Position numbers and translations under genes: made by a program | Notes under the pieces: model-generated | The model's database searches: none | What the model saw: the letters and a program-made list of their open reading frames with translations, nothing else | Told to the model about the DNA's origin: nothing | In this document: positions 1 through 13,200 of the stretch, in pieces | Position numbering within the stretch: the first letter of the stretch is position 1 | Layout: each line of letters begins with the position of its first letter | NCBI GenBank assembly: GCA_023101725.1 | Contig: JALJCO010001138.1 | Coordinates: 310,001-374,000, forward strand | Source of the DNA: Atherinomorus stipes | Taxonomy: Eukaryota > Chordata > Actinopteri > Atheriniformes > Atherinidae | Direction: 5' to 3' | Length of the DNA: 64,000 nucleotides

Positions 1-1074
1 TTAGTTAGTGGAAAGAAAAATACACCCAATTCAAGATGATACTTCAGGGCAAAACGCCTAATGAAAAAGGTAAAATATGTTTGAGGGAAAATAATCAGCA
101 TTGGTGCTAGACTAGTTTAGTTTACTTAACGATCAGGGGGCGGGCTCGCAAAGTACCAATTCTTTAAATTTAAATTTGGTTGCACTAAACCTTAAGTTTT
201 GTGCTTAAAATTAATTAATTAATTTGTTTTATGCAGAAAAAGATTAAAGGCAATCAGGCCTGACTCAGCAAAAGCTGATTTTCAGCAGGTTCCTGACACA
301 CACACACACACACCTTCAGAGACTGTAAAGTCAGACATTCTTACAGAGGGAGAAGAAGTTGTGGGGTTCACATCAGTAACTGTCATGAGTTGTTTTAAAC
401 AGTCCTACAGATGAACATTTATTCTTAAAATTTTCTGAGGAATTCCCCTTAAACAAGTTAAAGTTAAGAACAAAAGACTTGCTCAAAGAAAAAACTACAA
501 AGGATTTCCAACTGCATCTTATCTGCACCGTGGCAGTCTACAGTGATGGAGACTTGAGTGCAGATCTGTGTAACAACTCACTCAACAATGAGCGACTGAC
601 TTTGTGTTTTAGATCTGACAGATAAGTTTAGAATTTTTTTTACAGCTGGTTCAATCTACATTCTGCAGCTATGCTCCTTCAGCCACTTCACACTTAATGA
701 TTGCTTTATGGTTTTATGCAACAAGATCTTTCCACTTAGTGGTGGGTTGCATCATTCATTGAGTCTGTACTGTTGTGACAAGCTTGAGCACAATGACAAA
801 ACAGTCTCCATGGCAACTGTATTATTTTTTATGGCTGTAAAGCTCCTACTATTTAGTATAACCATCAACAGTTTTTTTTTTCTGCTCAAGGCATCTTTTA
901 AGAGATTCAACATCTTAAAACGAGTCCCGCAGCTTTAAAAGGGATTAAGCCTAAACTGGCATTAAATGCAAAACGTATTTTTTGCTGCGTCCTGATGTCT
1001 TACAGGGAATTATTTTTAGCACATTGTAGCCTTATGCTAAGAAACATGAGTCAATGAATTCATTTGCAGATTAC
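1..1074 (-). other. ppp4r1l intron, partial
   Basis: Lies downstream of the last visible exon. I searched for the expected C-terminal coding segment and did not find it, so the final exon is off the left edge. Only a short CA repeat stands out. Confidence 0.7.
296..313. repeat. CA microsatellite
   Basis: Nine consecutive AC units in the ppp4r1l terminal intron. Confidence 0.9.
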
Positions 1075-1216
1075 CTTTCTCCATCACGCTCTGGCGGAGA
1101 GCCTTGGCCACCAGTACGCGGACATTAGCCACTGGGTCTGAGGAGAGGCTGAGCAGGCTGGGTAAGAGATGCTGGCTGAATTGATCCATGGGCATGCAGT
1201 CCTCCTCTACAATGGC
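1075..1216 (-). CDS. ppp4r1l: ppp4r1l exon 19 (last coding exon in window)
   Basis: Encodes residues about 877-924, AIVEEDCMPMDQFSQHLLPS and ANVRVLVAKALRQSVMEK. It ends in phase 1 at a GTAATC donor, so the reading frame continues into at least one exon below position 1 (human PPP4R1 has about 50 more residues). Confidence 0.95.
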
Positions 1217-4200
1217 CTACAGGAAACACAAGGACACATTATCACTTGCAGCTGCAGGAGGAAGTCAGAGAAAAGAGTCATGAGAGTGAAGATACAACAG
1301 GCAAAGCATTTCATCAGACTAGAAACTGAACAAACAGGCTCAAGACAACGCGGATTTAACCACAGCACTGATGTCATAATGCACACGGAAGACATTCGGT
1401 GCGCTGTTTTTATGCAACACTGCACAACCTGACAATGATTATGTGTTATTTATTTAGCAAAATTGTAAAAGCGTATTTTAGAACTGAACAGATAACCACA
1501 ACCTGTTCATATAGGAAATATCAACCAGTAAAAATTTAGTTTTTAATGAGGAATTTATTATTAAGAAAGCAGCACAAGCAATCAATGACATTTTCAAATC
1601 AGATAATCAAGCAAAGTAAGAGTATGAAGATGATGCAAGCACTCAGTGTTCAGCAGAGAGGTCACTTGAGATAAGAGTTACAAACCTGGCAGATGAAAGC
1701 AAAGGCCTGCCTCCCCACCCACTTGGGACAGTGGCAGAACCTGACAGTGAGCTCATTGATAAAATTCAGGCCCAGGTCATCAGCCCCACATGCGTAAAGT
1801 TTTTGGAGGATCTCCACCACCTGAAAGCGCGCACATATATGTAAAAAAAAGAAAGAAACAATAATCCCTTCAAAAGTTGTTACACAAATTTTGCCTTGCT
1901 GATCAAATACAACCATCTGGAGCCGAGTGCACCAGCTGGGCGTAAAAAAAGGAGGTCGTAACTCTTAGGCCAGACCTAATTACGTCCGACATTGAGCCTG
2001 GAAGTTACACCGAGTGCACCAAGCCTGACTGACAACGGTCGGAGCTGCGCCTGGTCTTACGTTGCGCATTCACGTGAACGCACGCAAACTGATGATTGTT
2101 GCCAAGCAACACAATTCTACCCAAGGCATCTCAAGAGTTTTCCTTACAGATAAACGGGAAGAAGAAATATGGATATGCCTAATACGACTCAAAAGAAAAG
2201 GAAGGAGAATTTTACAGACAAAGAAATTAGAAAGCTAATCGAATTATTTACTGAACATAAGGAAAGCCTCACAGCAAGGCTCAATCACATCAACACAAAC
2301 AGGAAAAAACTATCGGCGTGGAAAACAATTACAGCATCAATCAATAATGATTGTGATGTGACAGGACTTAGGAGCCGTTGAAGGGCCAGGGACACTCTTC
2401 TAATTGCCGGTGTACCCTGGCCATGTCTCCCTCTGAATTTTGAGAAGCTCCTCTGGCGTAAAAACTGAGCGCAATCAGCACCTGCAGGGCGGGGGACAGC
2501 GCCGCGTTTCTGTCCGACAGGTGCTGCAGTTGAGGGGAGAGCTCTTTAATTAAATCAAACAGCGCCTGTCTGCCAAAACTAAATCTCTATCAGCTCACTT
2601 TCGGTATATAAGTCCAGTGGGTTTGTTCGGTTCACGTACGAGTCTTTCCCGTCTAAGTGCCCTCTCCAGAAGCATCCTGTAAACGAAACGCCCTGCAATC
2701 ATTTCTCTTTACTGTTAAATTCAGTTAAAATTACCATAGCTACAAGTCCGAGTTTCCAACTTACGCCTGCTCCACATTAGGCGTAAAACTTACACCCAGG
2801 CGGAACACAGACGGCACTTAAGTCTAACCGGTGCACCCGTCTTAACCTTAAACTGGTTATAACTTTGCATTCTAAGTCAGACATAATGTTACGCCCAGCT
2901 GGTGCACTCGGCTCCTGGGCATTATTTTATAAAGTCCACATACAACACTGAAAATCATTAATCTGCTAGATTTTCCCACGTTTCTGCTGACCCAACTGTC
3001 ACAAGCTGAAAATGTTTTCCACAACAGATGTTCCAGTCCATCAGGAAATCTCAAGTCATACAACCAGCTGTAAACTTACCAGTTTGTAGGAGATCCACCT
3101 GACTTCCGAGACTTTGTCAGAGCAGAGGGTGAGAGCTATCTGTCTGAGGTAGTCATACACGTCATAGTGGCTGTACAACTCGATGATCAAGATCAGCTGC
3201 CTGGAGGAGGATACGGAGGGATTTCCAATCAAATGTACAGTACATGTGGTTTGAAGAAGAACACAGACAAGGCTGTCAGTCAAAAGAAGAATGATAACAG
3301 CTTACAGTTACAACAGTAACCTAACTAAGGATTTCAAATGCCACAAGAGTGAAATTAATATGTCAAACAGTGATTTTAATTTGTCCTCTAATGTGAAAGT
3401 GTGTTTCCAGTTATAATCCTGACTGGAGGAAGAGGAGACGTACTCTGCCAGCTCATATCTGAATCTCCAGTTGCGACTGTTGTCTGTCACCATGAACTCC
3501 TGCAGCTGGTACAGATATTCTCTCCTCTTGTCTGCATGAAGCAGCTGCAAGATGCACACAAATCAACTCAGTTATCAAGTGTGATAATGATCAATTAAAC
3601 TCAACAAGCTCCATCTGAAAAGGGTATCATTATACTCGGCACACTAGAAAGTCAGTCTGTAATCTCACCTTGAGAAAGTCATACAAGTGTTTGAGCACAC
3701 CAATGCGGACCTCATCCAAGTCTTTGAGGAAACCATTGAAGATGGGCACCAGATCAGCTGCCGTCAGCTGGTCCCCCAGAATAACCGCTAGCTCATGGAT
3801 GGAGAAAGCCAACGTACGCCGCACCTTCCACTGAGAACAAGAACGCAGGGAAACAAAAGGATTACAGCAGCAGCTGTGGATAAGATAGCTTGTATATATA
3901 TATATTTTTTTTTTTTTTACTTATTCTTTATTACGGGTTATCTTTAACAATTACAATGGAAAGGTGTATTCAAGTATTCAATAATGAGATGAATCAACGT
4001 CCATCAATGTCCATATTGTCTGGTAGTAAAAAAGGTGGTGGTAGCATCCTCTTCCTGTCTCCTATAATTCGTCCATTTCTCCCATTTGCTATTAAATTGT
4101 GGCTCTTGCAATCTCAGTTTGTGTGTAACTCCCTCTATAAGATGAATTTCCTCCACAGTGCACGTCCACTGATCCACGGTCGGGGGTGTTGGTTTGTACC

Positions 4201-7200
4201 ACAATCTAGTCATTGACTTCTTACTTGCAGATAACAGTATTTTGATTAAATAATGATCCTTTAATATTACATCACTTGTCAAATATCCCAAATACAGTGC
4301 CTTACAAGACTTCAGTATCTCATATCCTATTATTTTCTTTAAGATGATCCATATTTTGTCCCAGTATAGTTTTATTTTTTGGGAAGTCCAAAATATATGT
4401 GAATGATCTACATCTATGAGTCCACATAATCTCCAGCACAGTTGCTGGATTGACACCACTCCCCTCCTGATTTTAGGTGTAATAAAATATCGGACAAAAT
4501 TTTTCTAGTTGAACTCTCTCCAGGACCTGGAGCTAGTGGAAGTGCACTGCGTTTCACACATAACATACCACTCTTCTACTGTCATTTGTTTCCCCAGCTC
4601 CCCTTCCCATTTCTCTTTGATATAAAGAAGAGCCATTTCTGCATGTCATCAAACCTTTGTACAGAGCAGAAATTGTTCTGCATTTCTTCCCCTCGTATGC
4701 TTTTTGAAAAATACCAATTATTTCATTTTCTGTATCAGTTTTTATCTTCTTTTCAAAGTAGTCTCTTAATTTTATAAATCGCCAATGATCTTGCTTCCCT
4801 AGCCCAAATTTCTCCTTTAATTTTTCAACAATCTGCAGCTTGCCCCGTTCAGTTATCATGCACATTGCTGTTATACCTTTATTTGTCCAATGCTTGAACC
4901 CTTTGTCATGTGTTTCAGGAATAAACCTTGAATCCCATGCAAACCAACTCAAAGCCTGTCTCTCTTTCTAATTTACAAGTCCCCATCACTGATTTCCATA
5001 TTTCTATTGACGTTGTATAATGTTTTAGTGAACACTTAAAAACAATTCCAGAATACCTAAAACTCAAAAATAAATGAATAAAAGAGAACAACTGGTTTTA
5101 GAAGACTGTTTTAATTAAAGCTTCAGGTAAAATTGGGTTAAAAGCAACAACCACCATGTTGATTTTAGTTGTCTACTCTGTACATGTAAAATAATGCAAA
5201 AGAAATTACTAAATGTAAATCTTATGTTCTTTCTCACAGCATTTTCTTCAGGGAAACACAAGTGCAACACTGGGTGTGCCAACAATGCATGCAACCATCT
5301 GTTTTAAAAGTCTCTGAACTGATTGCTTTAGAGAAGTCACTTCTGCACTTGCAGCAAGTTGAACCACGATGACATTCAGTGCTGCGAGGATGTGATCAGC
5401 AGCAGTGTGATGTCCTCAGTCATGACAAGCAACATCCCTCTCTTTGTTCACATCCTCGTGTAATACACTTGCACAAGAAGTGTCATGTTTAGGCATCTCT
5501 GCAAAGTGACTCAGGGCTGTCAAGAACAGCTTAAAAATCGTGAGAGGAAACTGGTGCAATCTCCAACCTTAAATCAGGAACCGCTTGTGTCAGATCTTTG
5601 CATGTCAGACAAACTGCATGAATTCGGAGACGCACTGGAAAGAGATTTTAGCCGACGTTTACAAACCAAGCTGTCAGAACACAATATGAAATGACACTTG
5701 AGTCTAGGAAGTTGGCAATGCTACTGCTTTCCCAGTTTTTATGGTCTCTCCTTGTTTGAAGAGAATATTCTTGTGTTTTTTTTTTTTTTTTGCGTGTGTA
5801 TGTTTTTCTGTCTGTGTGTTTCTATTTCTATTGTGCACCACCTGGTATGCCTGGAAATAAAAGCTGTTCAATCTGATAAAGTCTGAAACCAAGACTTTTA
5901 TTAGATCCTTGTCACACAGTGTGACATTCATTGAGCTTTAACAATGTAGTCCCACACTGTACAGGTAATTTGGCCAAATCAAAAAATTCAATTTGAAGAT
6001 ATGACAAATTCCAGACACTGATCGGTCTGATGTATATGATGACTTAAAGAATAACTCAGGAATCGTGTCACAAATAACTGTTGCATTGCTTATTTTCTTT
6101 AATCAAAGAACCTGACTGCATGTTTGTTGAAAAATCTTAAATAGACGCAATTTTTTTTTTTTTTTTACAGTAATTCAAATATGCCTGTGTATATATTCAA
6201 CCTGAAGACTTCCATTAAAGCACAAAGTTCTCTCCAATTATTCAGATAGTTAAATGGCACCCATCATAATAAAGACTGTTCATTGCGACTGTTCCTAAAT
6301 TTTCTTTCAGGAGTCAACAGCCACTAGTTGCTCAAACACGACACAAGCTCAGCTTGGAGCTAAAACCCTCCCTTGACAGAAATCCCTGAGCTACTAACAG
6401 TCTTTACTTGAGGTGTCATTCCATCAGAGCGTGAATCTCATTTCTCATCTGGCATTTTTCCCACCTCAGAAGCAAACTGCAAATCTAATCCAATGTTAAA
6501 CTTGAGGGTTTTTCCCTCTCCTCCTCCTACCTGCACATCAGTAGCGAGGGTTTCATACGTATCCTTGAGGCAGTGCCAGTTCTGTCGACCAAGAGTGAGC
6601 GCTACCCCCGGCAGGCTGAAGGCACAGTGTTTGGCTATCTCTGTATCCACTGTCTGGGCCCGGGCAGGGTCAGTCATAGAAAGATACTGATCCAGTAGCT
6701 GTTGGGGGATGACATTCTGCAGACACAAAGTCAAGATTTTAATGATTAAATGCTACCAGACATACACAGTGACAGACAGTGTGTGTGTCAATCAATATGG
6801 ACTCTAAGGAGCTGATCAATGTTGGCAGAATGCACAACAGCAGTGCTGACTGACCTGGATTTTAGGCTTATCCTCAGATGCCGGGCTGAGAGAACAGTCC
6901 TCCTTTCCCTCCTCCTCCACACTCTCGATTAGTTCAGACTCCTGTAGAAGATGCAAATTCACATCAATAGTATTATGGACCATGCAAGCACACAGCAAAG
7001 TGAAAGCAAAAAAAGATGTTTGACTGTACTCAAGTTTTCATGCACACCCAAGACCTGAGGCTGAATTTTATTCATAGCTCTGTATTGTGGTGTAGCTGCA
7101 GAACATTCTCGCAGGTCACAATACAACTGGTTTGAACTCGACTTTAAGGAAACAAAATAAACACAAGAGCTAAGGAGATGCCCTGTTGGGAACTAGGGCT

Positions 7201-10200
7201 GTGCAATTGCCTCTAAATTTCAAATTGTAGATTGTCATTGCTCAAGATTGCCAATACACGATTAAATTGGCAAGGGGGCGGGGTCTTATGTTGATCCCTA
7301 CCAGTCAGCATGGCTGTGTGAATAATTCAAATTTGATTGCATGTGTGAGCTGAAACTCCTGTGAGTGGCTTTGTAATAAGTACTATTATACTTATTACAT
7401 GTAATGTATGTGTATATATTACTTATAATATGTATAATACTATGTAATTGTATAATACTTAAATATTTTAACTTCCATCCAGGCTAGACTGCACTAACAA
7501 TCTTAAAATCAGTTTTGGTGGATGATGTGTTTATGTAATCTCTTTATGAAAGCTCTTGTGTGAACATTTCAGTAGTTACACACTAAAACAATATTTATTT
7601 GCAATTAGTCTACTCTGTTGAATGATGGGCTGTGCCAGTTCAAGTCGAAGAGATGCACCCGGTCACTTTCACAGGGCTGCTGACAGTGCACCTGCACTGA
7701 GGAGATAGAATGTGGATTGTAGGTCTGTTTGTAAACTGGGCTTCTCTAACAGTCATGTATTTCCTCCAGAAACATCTCTAAATGCACAGTAGAGCACTGT
7801 TTTTTTTTTTTTTCCTTCAAAATTGCCTTGATAAACAGCAACTTGCCTAGCAACCTTCCAATTGCCGATATATGATTTAATTGCGGATTGTACCAGCCCT
7901 ACTGGGAACCAAGTTTCTGTAATCTCCTACAATTTTCTGTTTTAAAGTTGTTAAAGAAGTTGAAGACCTGAGACACATCTACCAAAGCCAACTCCAACTC
8001 AAACATCTTCTCCAAGAGGTGGCTGCTAATCAACACAGTAAATAAAAGACAAGTAATTTTACATAGTAGTGTCTTGTTCAGACACAATTTATAAACTCAT
8101 AAAATTGGGTTGGGTTAGCTGACTGAAACTATGATAGTTAAACTGTGGACATGTATACATAGTTTGAGCAGGAAGTAGGATACAAGTCAAAATGTGGTCA
8201 CATTTGTGGGTTTACCAGCACACTGTCAATCATATCTCATCAAACACCCACACAGTCCTAAACAGAGAGCAGCAGAGCTCTTAAATCATTCTTAAATCAT
8301 AAGCTATAAAACTATTTTACACCATTTGAAACAGATGACCACAACTGCTTTTTTTTCTACATTAAATATCAGTTTCAGGCCATTTAAAGTTTGATCATGT
8401 AAGGCGAACCCCTCTACAGCCACAGTGGTGAAAGTTGATGCTCAGCTGTTAACAAAAACCAGGCATCACTTGCAGAGCACCCGTGGAACCCCTACGTCAT
8501 GCATTAATCCAGCTGTATTATTAACATTAGATGATCAAATATACTTTAACAATGTGGAGAGACTCCTACCAGAACAGGAGAGTTAGACAGAGACTCTTCC
8601 TGGTCCTCCAGGGGCTCTGTCTGTGTCTCCTCATGTCCTTGTTCTTGGACTGGACACGTCTCTGAGGCAGGAGGAGTTCCTGCTTCCTGCTCTTCTTCTG
8701 TGAAAGCCTCCCCACTCTCTGATGGAGCCTCCAGAGATTTACTCTCCTCCGATGGGCTGTCGGCATTGCTCTCCGGCAGCCCCTCTGGCTGCGACTCAGT
8801 TGGGCTGTCGAGCTGGGCTGCCTTCAGAGCTGCTGACAACACCTGGACTTGAGCTGGAGGTAAATTACATACAAAGCTAAATGTACATATCAGCACCATG
8901 CCAGTCTCATCATATAAAATCTACTCTGTATACTCACCTTGTACATCAGGATCAGCTATGTGCGGCTGCAAACAGTCCAAAACCTTCTGGATTTGGTCGC
9001 TGGTAGCTTTGCCATGGCTAGACTTGGAATCTGGACAATTCTCTTCCTCTCCCTCTTCTTCTGCCTCTTTCTTTTCCTCTTTCTCCATCACTTCCTCTGA
9101 TTTCTGACAGTTCAGCATCTCCAGTTCCCCACTGATGTCTGGTAAAGGAGATCTCCAATAGTGGAAGGAATTAAAGTTCTCATCTGTCTGCTCTGTCTCT
9201 TTTGTGTTTTTTGCGTTATTTGTAACCGTGGGGGCGCCCCTGCTGTTTGTGAGACCGACGCCGTCAGGTGCGTCTCCAGGAACAGAAGTGTGGTTATCAT
9301 CAAAGTTGTGCAAGTCCTCGCAGTCAGCTGTGGACACATGCTCTGGCGATGGTGTGGCGCGGCCGTCCTGGTTGGGAGGTGTGTGTGTGATGGTTCTCTC
9401 TGTGTGGCAGCTGCTAATGTCTGCACAGTTTAGCGAGTTTAGGGAGCAGTTGCTAAAAAAGAGGGGGGAAAGAAAAGATGCGCTTGAGCAAATTCTTGAG
9501 TCACTAGCCCATTTGTAAATTTCAATCACACGTTAAATGTTTCCATTAAATCTGAGCAGAAAAAAGGCCATGTTCAAACTCTTTAGACCTCATCAAAGAT
9601 TTAAGTGGATGCTTTTAAGCTTCTCTTTTAGGGCAACAAGATTTTCGGAGTGAAGAAGACTGTGTAAAACAGCTTTTTCTTTCGTCCATTTATGTAGATA
9701 AACCTTTAGGCAAAAAGGAAAAGTAGAAAAACTGGTCTATCCTGGTCATGCCCCATGAGTTAAAACCATTATTCGTTTAACTGATTATGTAACTCTTAAA
9801 GCTGTATGATCAAAAACAAAACTCAAAACTCCTGCATATCCATGAACAGCCAAGACAAAAACGGGCTTACTTAACATCTTGACAAATTTAGACTCACAAA
9901 CACACTCATTTTTGTTTAGGAAGACATTCAATCATCACATGAGCAGAACTTAGTGAAGCATAATATTAAAGGTGTCTTTATATCATTAAGACCTTTGGGG
10001 AAAAAAACAGCCTCCTAAATACAGAAAAAGCCAGTAAAATGTTTACCAACTTCAGTTGAAATTAGGCACAAGAACTGAGAGCTTTAACTGCTTTCTAAAT
10101 TAATTTATCCATGTTCATCAGTAATTATTTTGTTAAAAAAAATTATATAGTATAACAAAAATAAAAAACAACAACAACAACAGCAATCAGGCAGCAGAGG

Positions 10201-13200
10201 GAATTGACATGTTTTGTTCCCTCTTAACAGCTTCATTGCATACAAATGCAGTGGTAATTAAGTTCACTGTTGACCAGGTGAGCTCACCTGTCCAATGTAC
10301 ACCTGGGGACATCTGGTAGGGTGCCATCCTCTCTGAAGTGAAGGCCTGTGCTGGAGGGGTTGGCAAAGGTAGAAATGAATCGCCCCAGAGACTGAAAGGC
10401 AGCTTGTCGCACCTGAAAAAGAAGAAGAGAGGGATCCATTCTGTAGAGTCTTGCTGTAATACCTCAGGGAATCATTCCTAGGGAGTGCCAGATTGGTACA
10501 AATATTTTCCTAAAGTACTTCACACTCAAAGGAGCTCTGATACAACATCTGGTGTTAGCAAGAAGATAAAACTCAGACATATTCATCAATTGTACATAAT
10601 CCTAAACGCTGGGCTGCACATTAACTTTGTGGATTTGAGTTGGTGACATATCAGGCAGATCTCTATAGCCAACCAGATGGTAACCGTACAGACTCGATCT
10701 GATCTAAAGGTTTGTTAGATTTGATCTTTTGAGAATAAAAATCTCCATATTTCAAACATGTCTGAATTTCTTTCTTTCTGAAGCCAAATCAAGTTTTTAA
10801 TGTTGCAAACAAAGAAGAATAAAAAAAAAACTGGAAGAAAGAAAAAGTGGTAGAAATAAGAATTCTGGAAAATTATAAATGTAAGCAATTTCTTTACGAA
10901 GAAAGGTACAAATAAAAATCACATGATTTTAGACAGTTCAATAAATAATTATTCCTGTATTGTCTTACCCAACGAGACTGGTCACTGATGAGATTGATGA
11001 ACAGGGGGGAGAGTTTTGAGCGTCGCACCTCTGGAGAGGTGGAATTGGAAACCATCATGAAGCACTCAGCACAAGCTTTCCTGATGCCCCAAAGGCTGTC
11101 TGAGCACAAATCAAAGAACTTGGGCATCTAGATTAAAAACAACAACAACATTGTGAGTGTCTGAACTGTAGAAAGATCTGGGAACAGCAGAGGAACAAAC
11201 AAACCATTGAAGTTAAATGGAAAGCGTACATGACATCACTTTGACCTCACAGTTAAACACAGCTAGCTCAGTACACTGGCAGATGTTATGCATCATATGC
11301 ATCTGGAAAAGCCTGAGAGAAAACCCACTGCCCTCTGAAACTACACAATGATACAAAAATATGGAATGAAATGATTTAAGCCTCTTACCAGTAGTTTTTC
11401 TGTGGCTTCTTGTCCCACAATAGAGCAAAACTCACCAAAGTTGGCTGCACATACCTGTATCATCAAAAAAAGATTAAATAATTTCAGATATCGTAGATAG
11501 GAAGGCCATTCAAACTAGGAGTCAACACATTGTATATTTAGTACAAGTATGTTTTATGTGTGTTTTCTGACAGCAGTTACTTTGAGTCCTAAAGCAAAGC
11601 AATTAATTCAGTGTAGGTTTAGAGAAAATGGCAATTTGCTCAAAGCTGGGGGAAAATTTTTCCTTCAGATTATCAAGTGCTTGCTATTAGGGTTATCAAA
11701 TGTAAGCTTTTCTGCTCCATTATGATAAATATAAACATGGAAATATACAAAAGCAATAAATATACTCCAGAAAATAACCATTATTATTGAAAAGAAGAGA
11801 AAAAGAAAAAAAAAGGGGGGGGGGTGGGGGTGTCACAATGTTCAACATTTGCAGTTCTTATACGCTCTTTTCCCCGGTTGGCACCAGCTACTCCGGGGAA
11901 TTAACATTCCTCAGAGAAAAACAACAGTGTAGTGTAGGCTAAGTTGATGCACAAAACAGAACTGAGGCTGACTAACAGAGTGATTGAATTTAGACTGATA
12001 GAGCAGCAGAAACACAATTAGATAAGACCTCAAATGACTGCTGTCTCAGCTGTGCCTGCACTCTAAAACAGTACCTGAGCTTAAACGATCTGAAATCTTG
12101 AGGTGAAAATGGTTTCAGTGGGGTTGTTACCTTGCGCACTTGGAAGAGTCTGGCATCACTGCACAGGTCACAGAAACGTGGCAGCAACAGATGCTCCACT
12201 GTGTCTTTGCTCAACATGGTGACAACTTTACACATAATCTGTAAGAAAGGATTCATGCATAAGATTAAATGCCATAAAAAAACTCAAAATTGTAACGAAC
12301 AAATTGCACATATATTTTAAACAAGATTAAACAAGATCAAGAACTGAACTGAAAGCTTCACAGAAAAACTAAAAGTGAGTGAGAAACAATCAGGGTATTA
12401 TGAGCTGAGTCCATCTGTGCAATAGGGAGGGTACTGTATGTTGCAGGAGGCTGCACTTGACCTAAGAAACTCAACTCAGACTAGGTAAAGTGAATTAGTG
12501 ACAGGCTAAAAAAAGGTTTCTTACAGCTACTGCTTCAATTTTGTAGTCATCATCACTGCTGGGCTCTGTTAGGTCGAGCAGAACTGGACAAACTTTGGTC
12601 TCCATGTCAGCTTTAGAGATGAGGCCTTGCTCCAATAGAACGAGGAGCGCAGCCTGACTCGTCTTCCGCACCTGGAAAAGATGACGGTGGAAATAAAAGA
12701 CAAATCAAATAATCTTGGCGTAAATACTGCATTGCCTTCAATTATTTGTAACGGCAGCAAGAAAGCAGGTGAATCTGATACCTACCTGGTTATTTGGATC
12801 AGTGAGATACCTGACCACAATTGGTACTAAGTATCTTGAGAAAGCAACAGGGAAGTTAGGCCGACTCTCGTGCAAAAACATGGCAATGTTAGGAACCTGC
12901 TCCATCAATTCAGCTCGTACTGTGGGCTCTGGGTACACACATGAAAGTTTAGTATTAGTAAAAAAAAAAAAAAAAAAAGAACATCTGCAGTTAAATAAAA
13001 TAAATAAAAAGGAGAATACATCTACCTCCATCTTCTGACATTCTGGCAACTGTCTCCATGACACTGATAAAGTCATTTTCATTGTCACTGAACTCTCGAA
13101 GCACATCAAGCAGGCCACGAGCCACGATCTGCCTAGAAAGCAATAGCTTTAAGTTAGTGGAATGCCTGCCAATACCTACTAGTGTCAAGTGCACCCAGCG

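Larger units (their letters stand above)
1920..2914. mobile_element. PIF/Harbinger-type DNA transposon, decayed
   Basis: The ends are a perfect 26-bp inverted repeat starting GAGCCGAGTGCACC, flanked on both sides by CTG. A 3-bp CWG target duplication is the Harbinger hallmark. Inside are two coding remnants in opposite directions, a Myb/SANT-like ORF on plus and a transposase fragment on minus, which is the two-gene layout of the superfamily. At 995 bp it is much shorter than full-length elements, so it is internally deleted. It sits in the ppp4r1l intron between exons 17 and 18. Confidence 0.88.
3831..6530 (-). other. ppp4r1l intron 14
   Basis: The first kilobase is an L1-type retrotransposon fragment. 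Beyond about 4975 I recognise no repeat family, only one unexplained 69-codon ORF on the plus strand and T-rich tracts. Confidence 0.6.

Noticed and set aside
7968..8025. Candidate 58-nt ppp4r1l exon with AG acceptor and GT donor on the minus strand
   Set aside because: It would shift the frame between exons 12 and 13, which already join in phase 0, and it creates an in-frame stop.
9161..9518. Two plus-strand ORFs of about 90-104 codons
   Set aside because: They are antisense shadows of ppp4r1l exon 11, whose sequence is supported by conserved motifs.
11127..11127. In-frame ATG at the first codon of ppp4r1l exon 9 as a possible gene start
   Set aside because: It directly follows a splice acceptor and conserved HEAT exons join upstream in phase.
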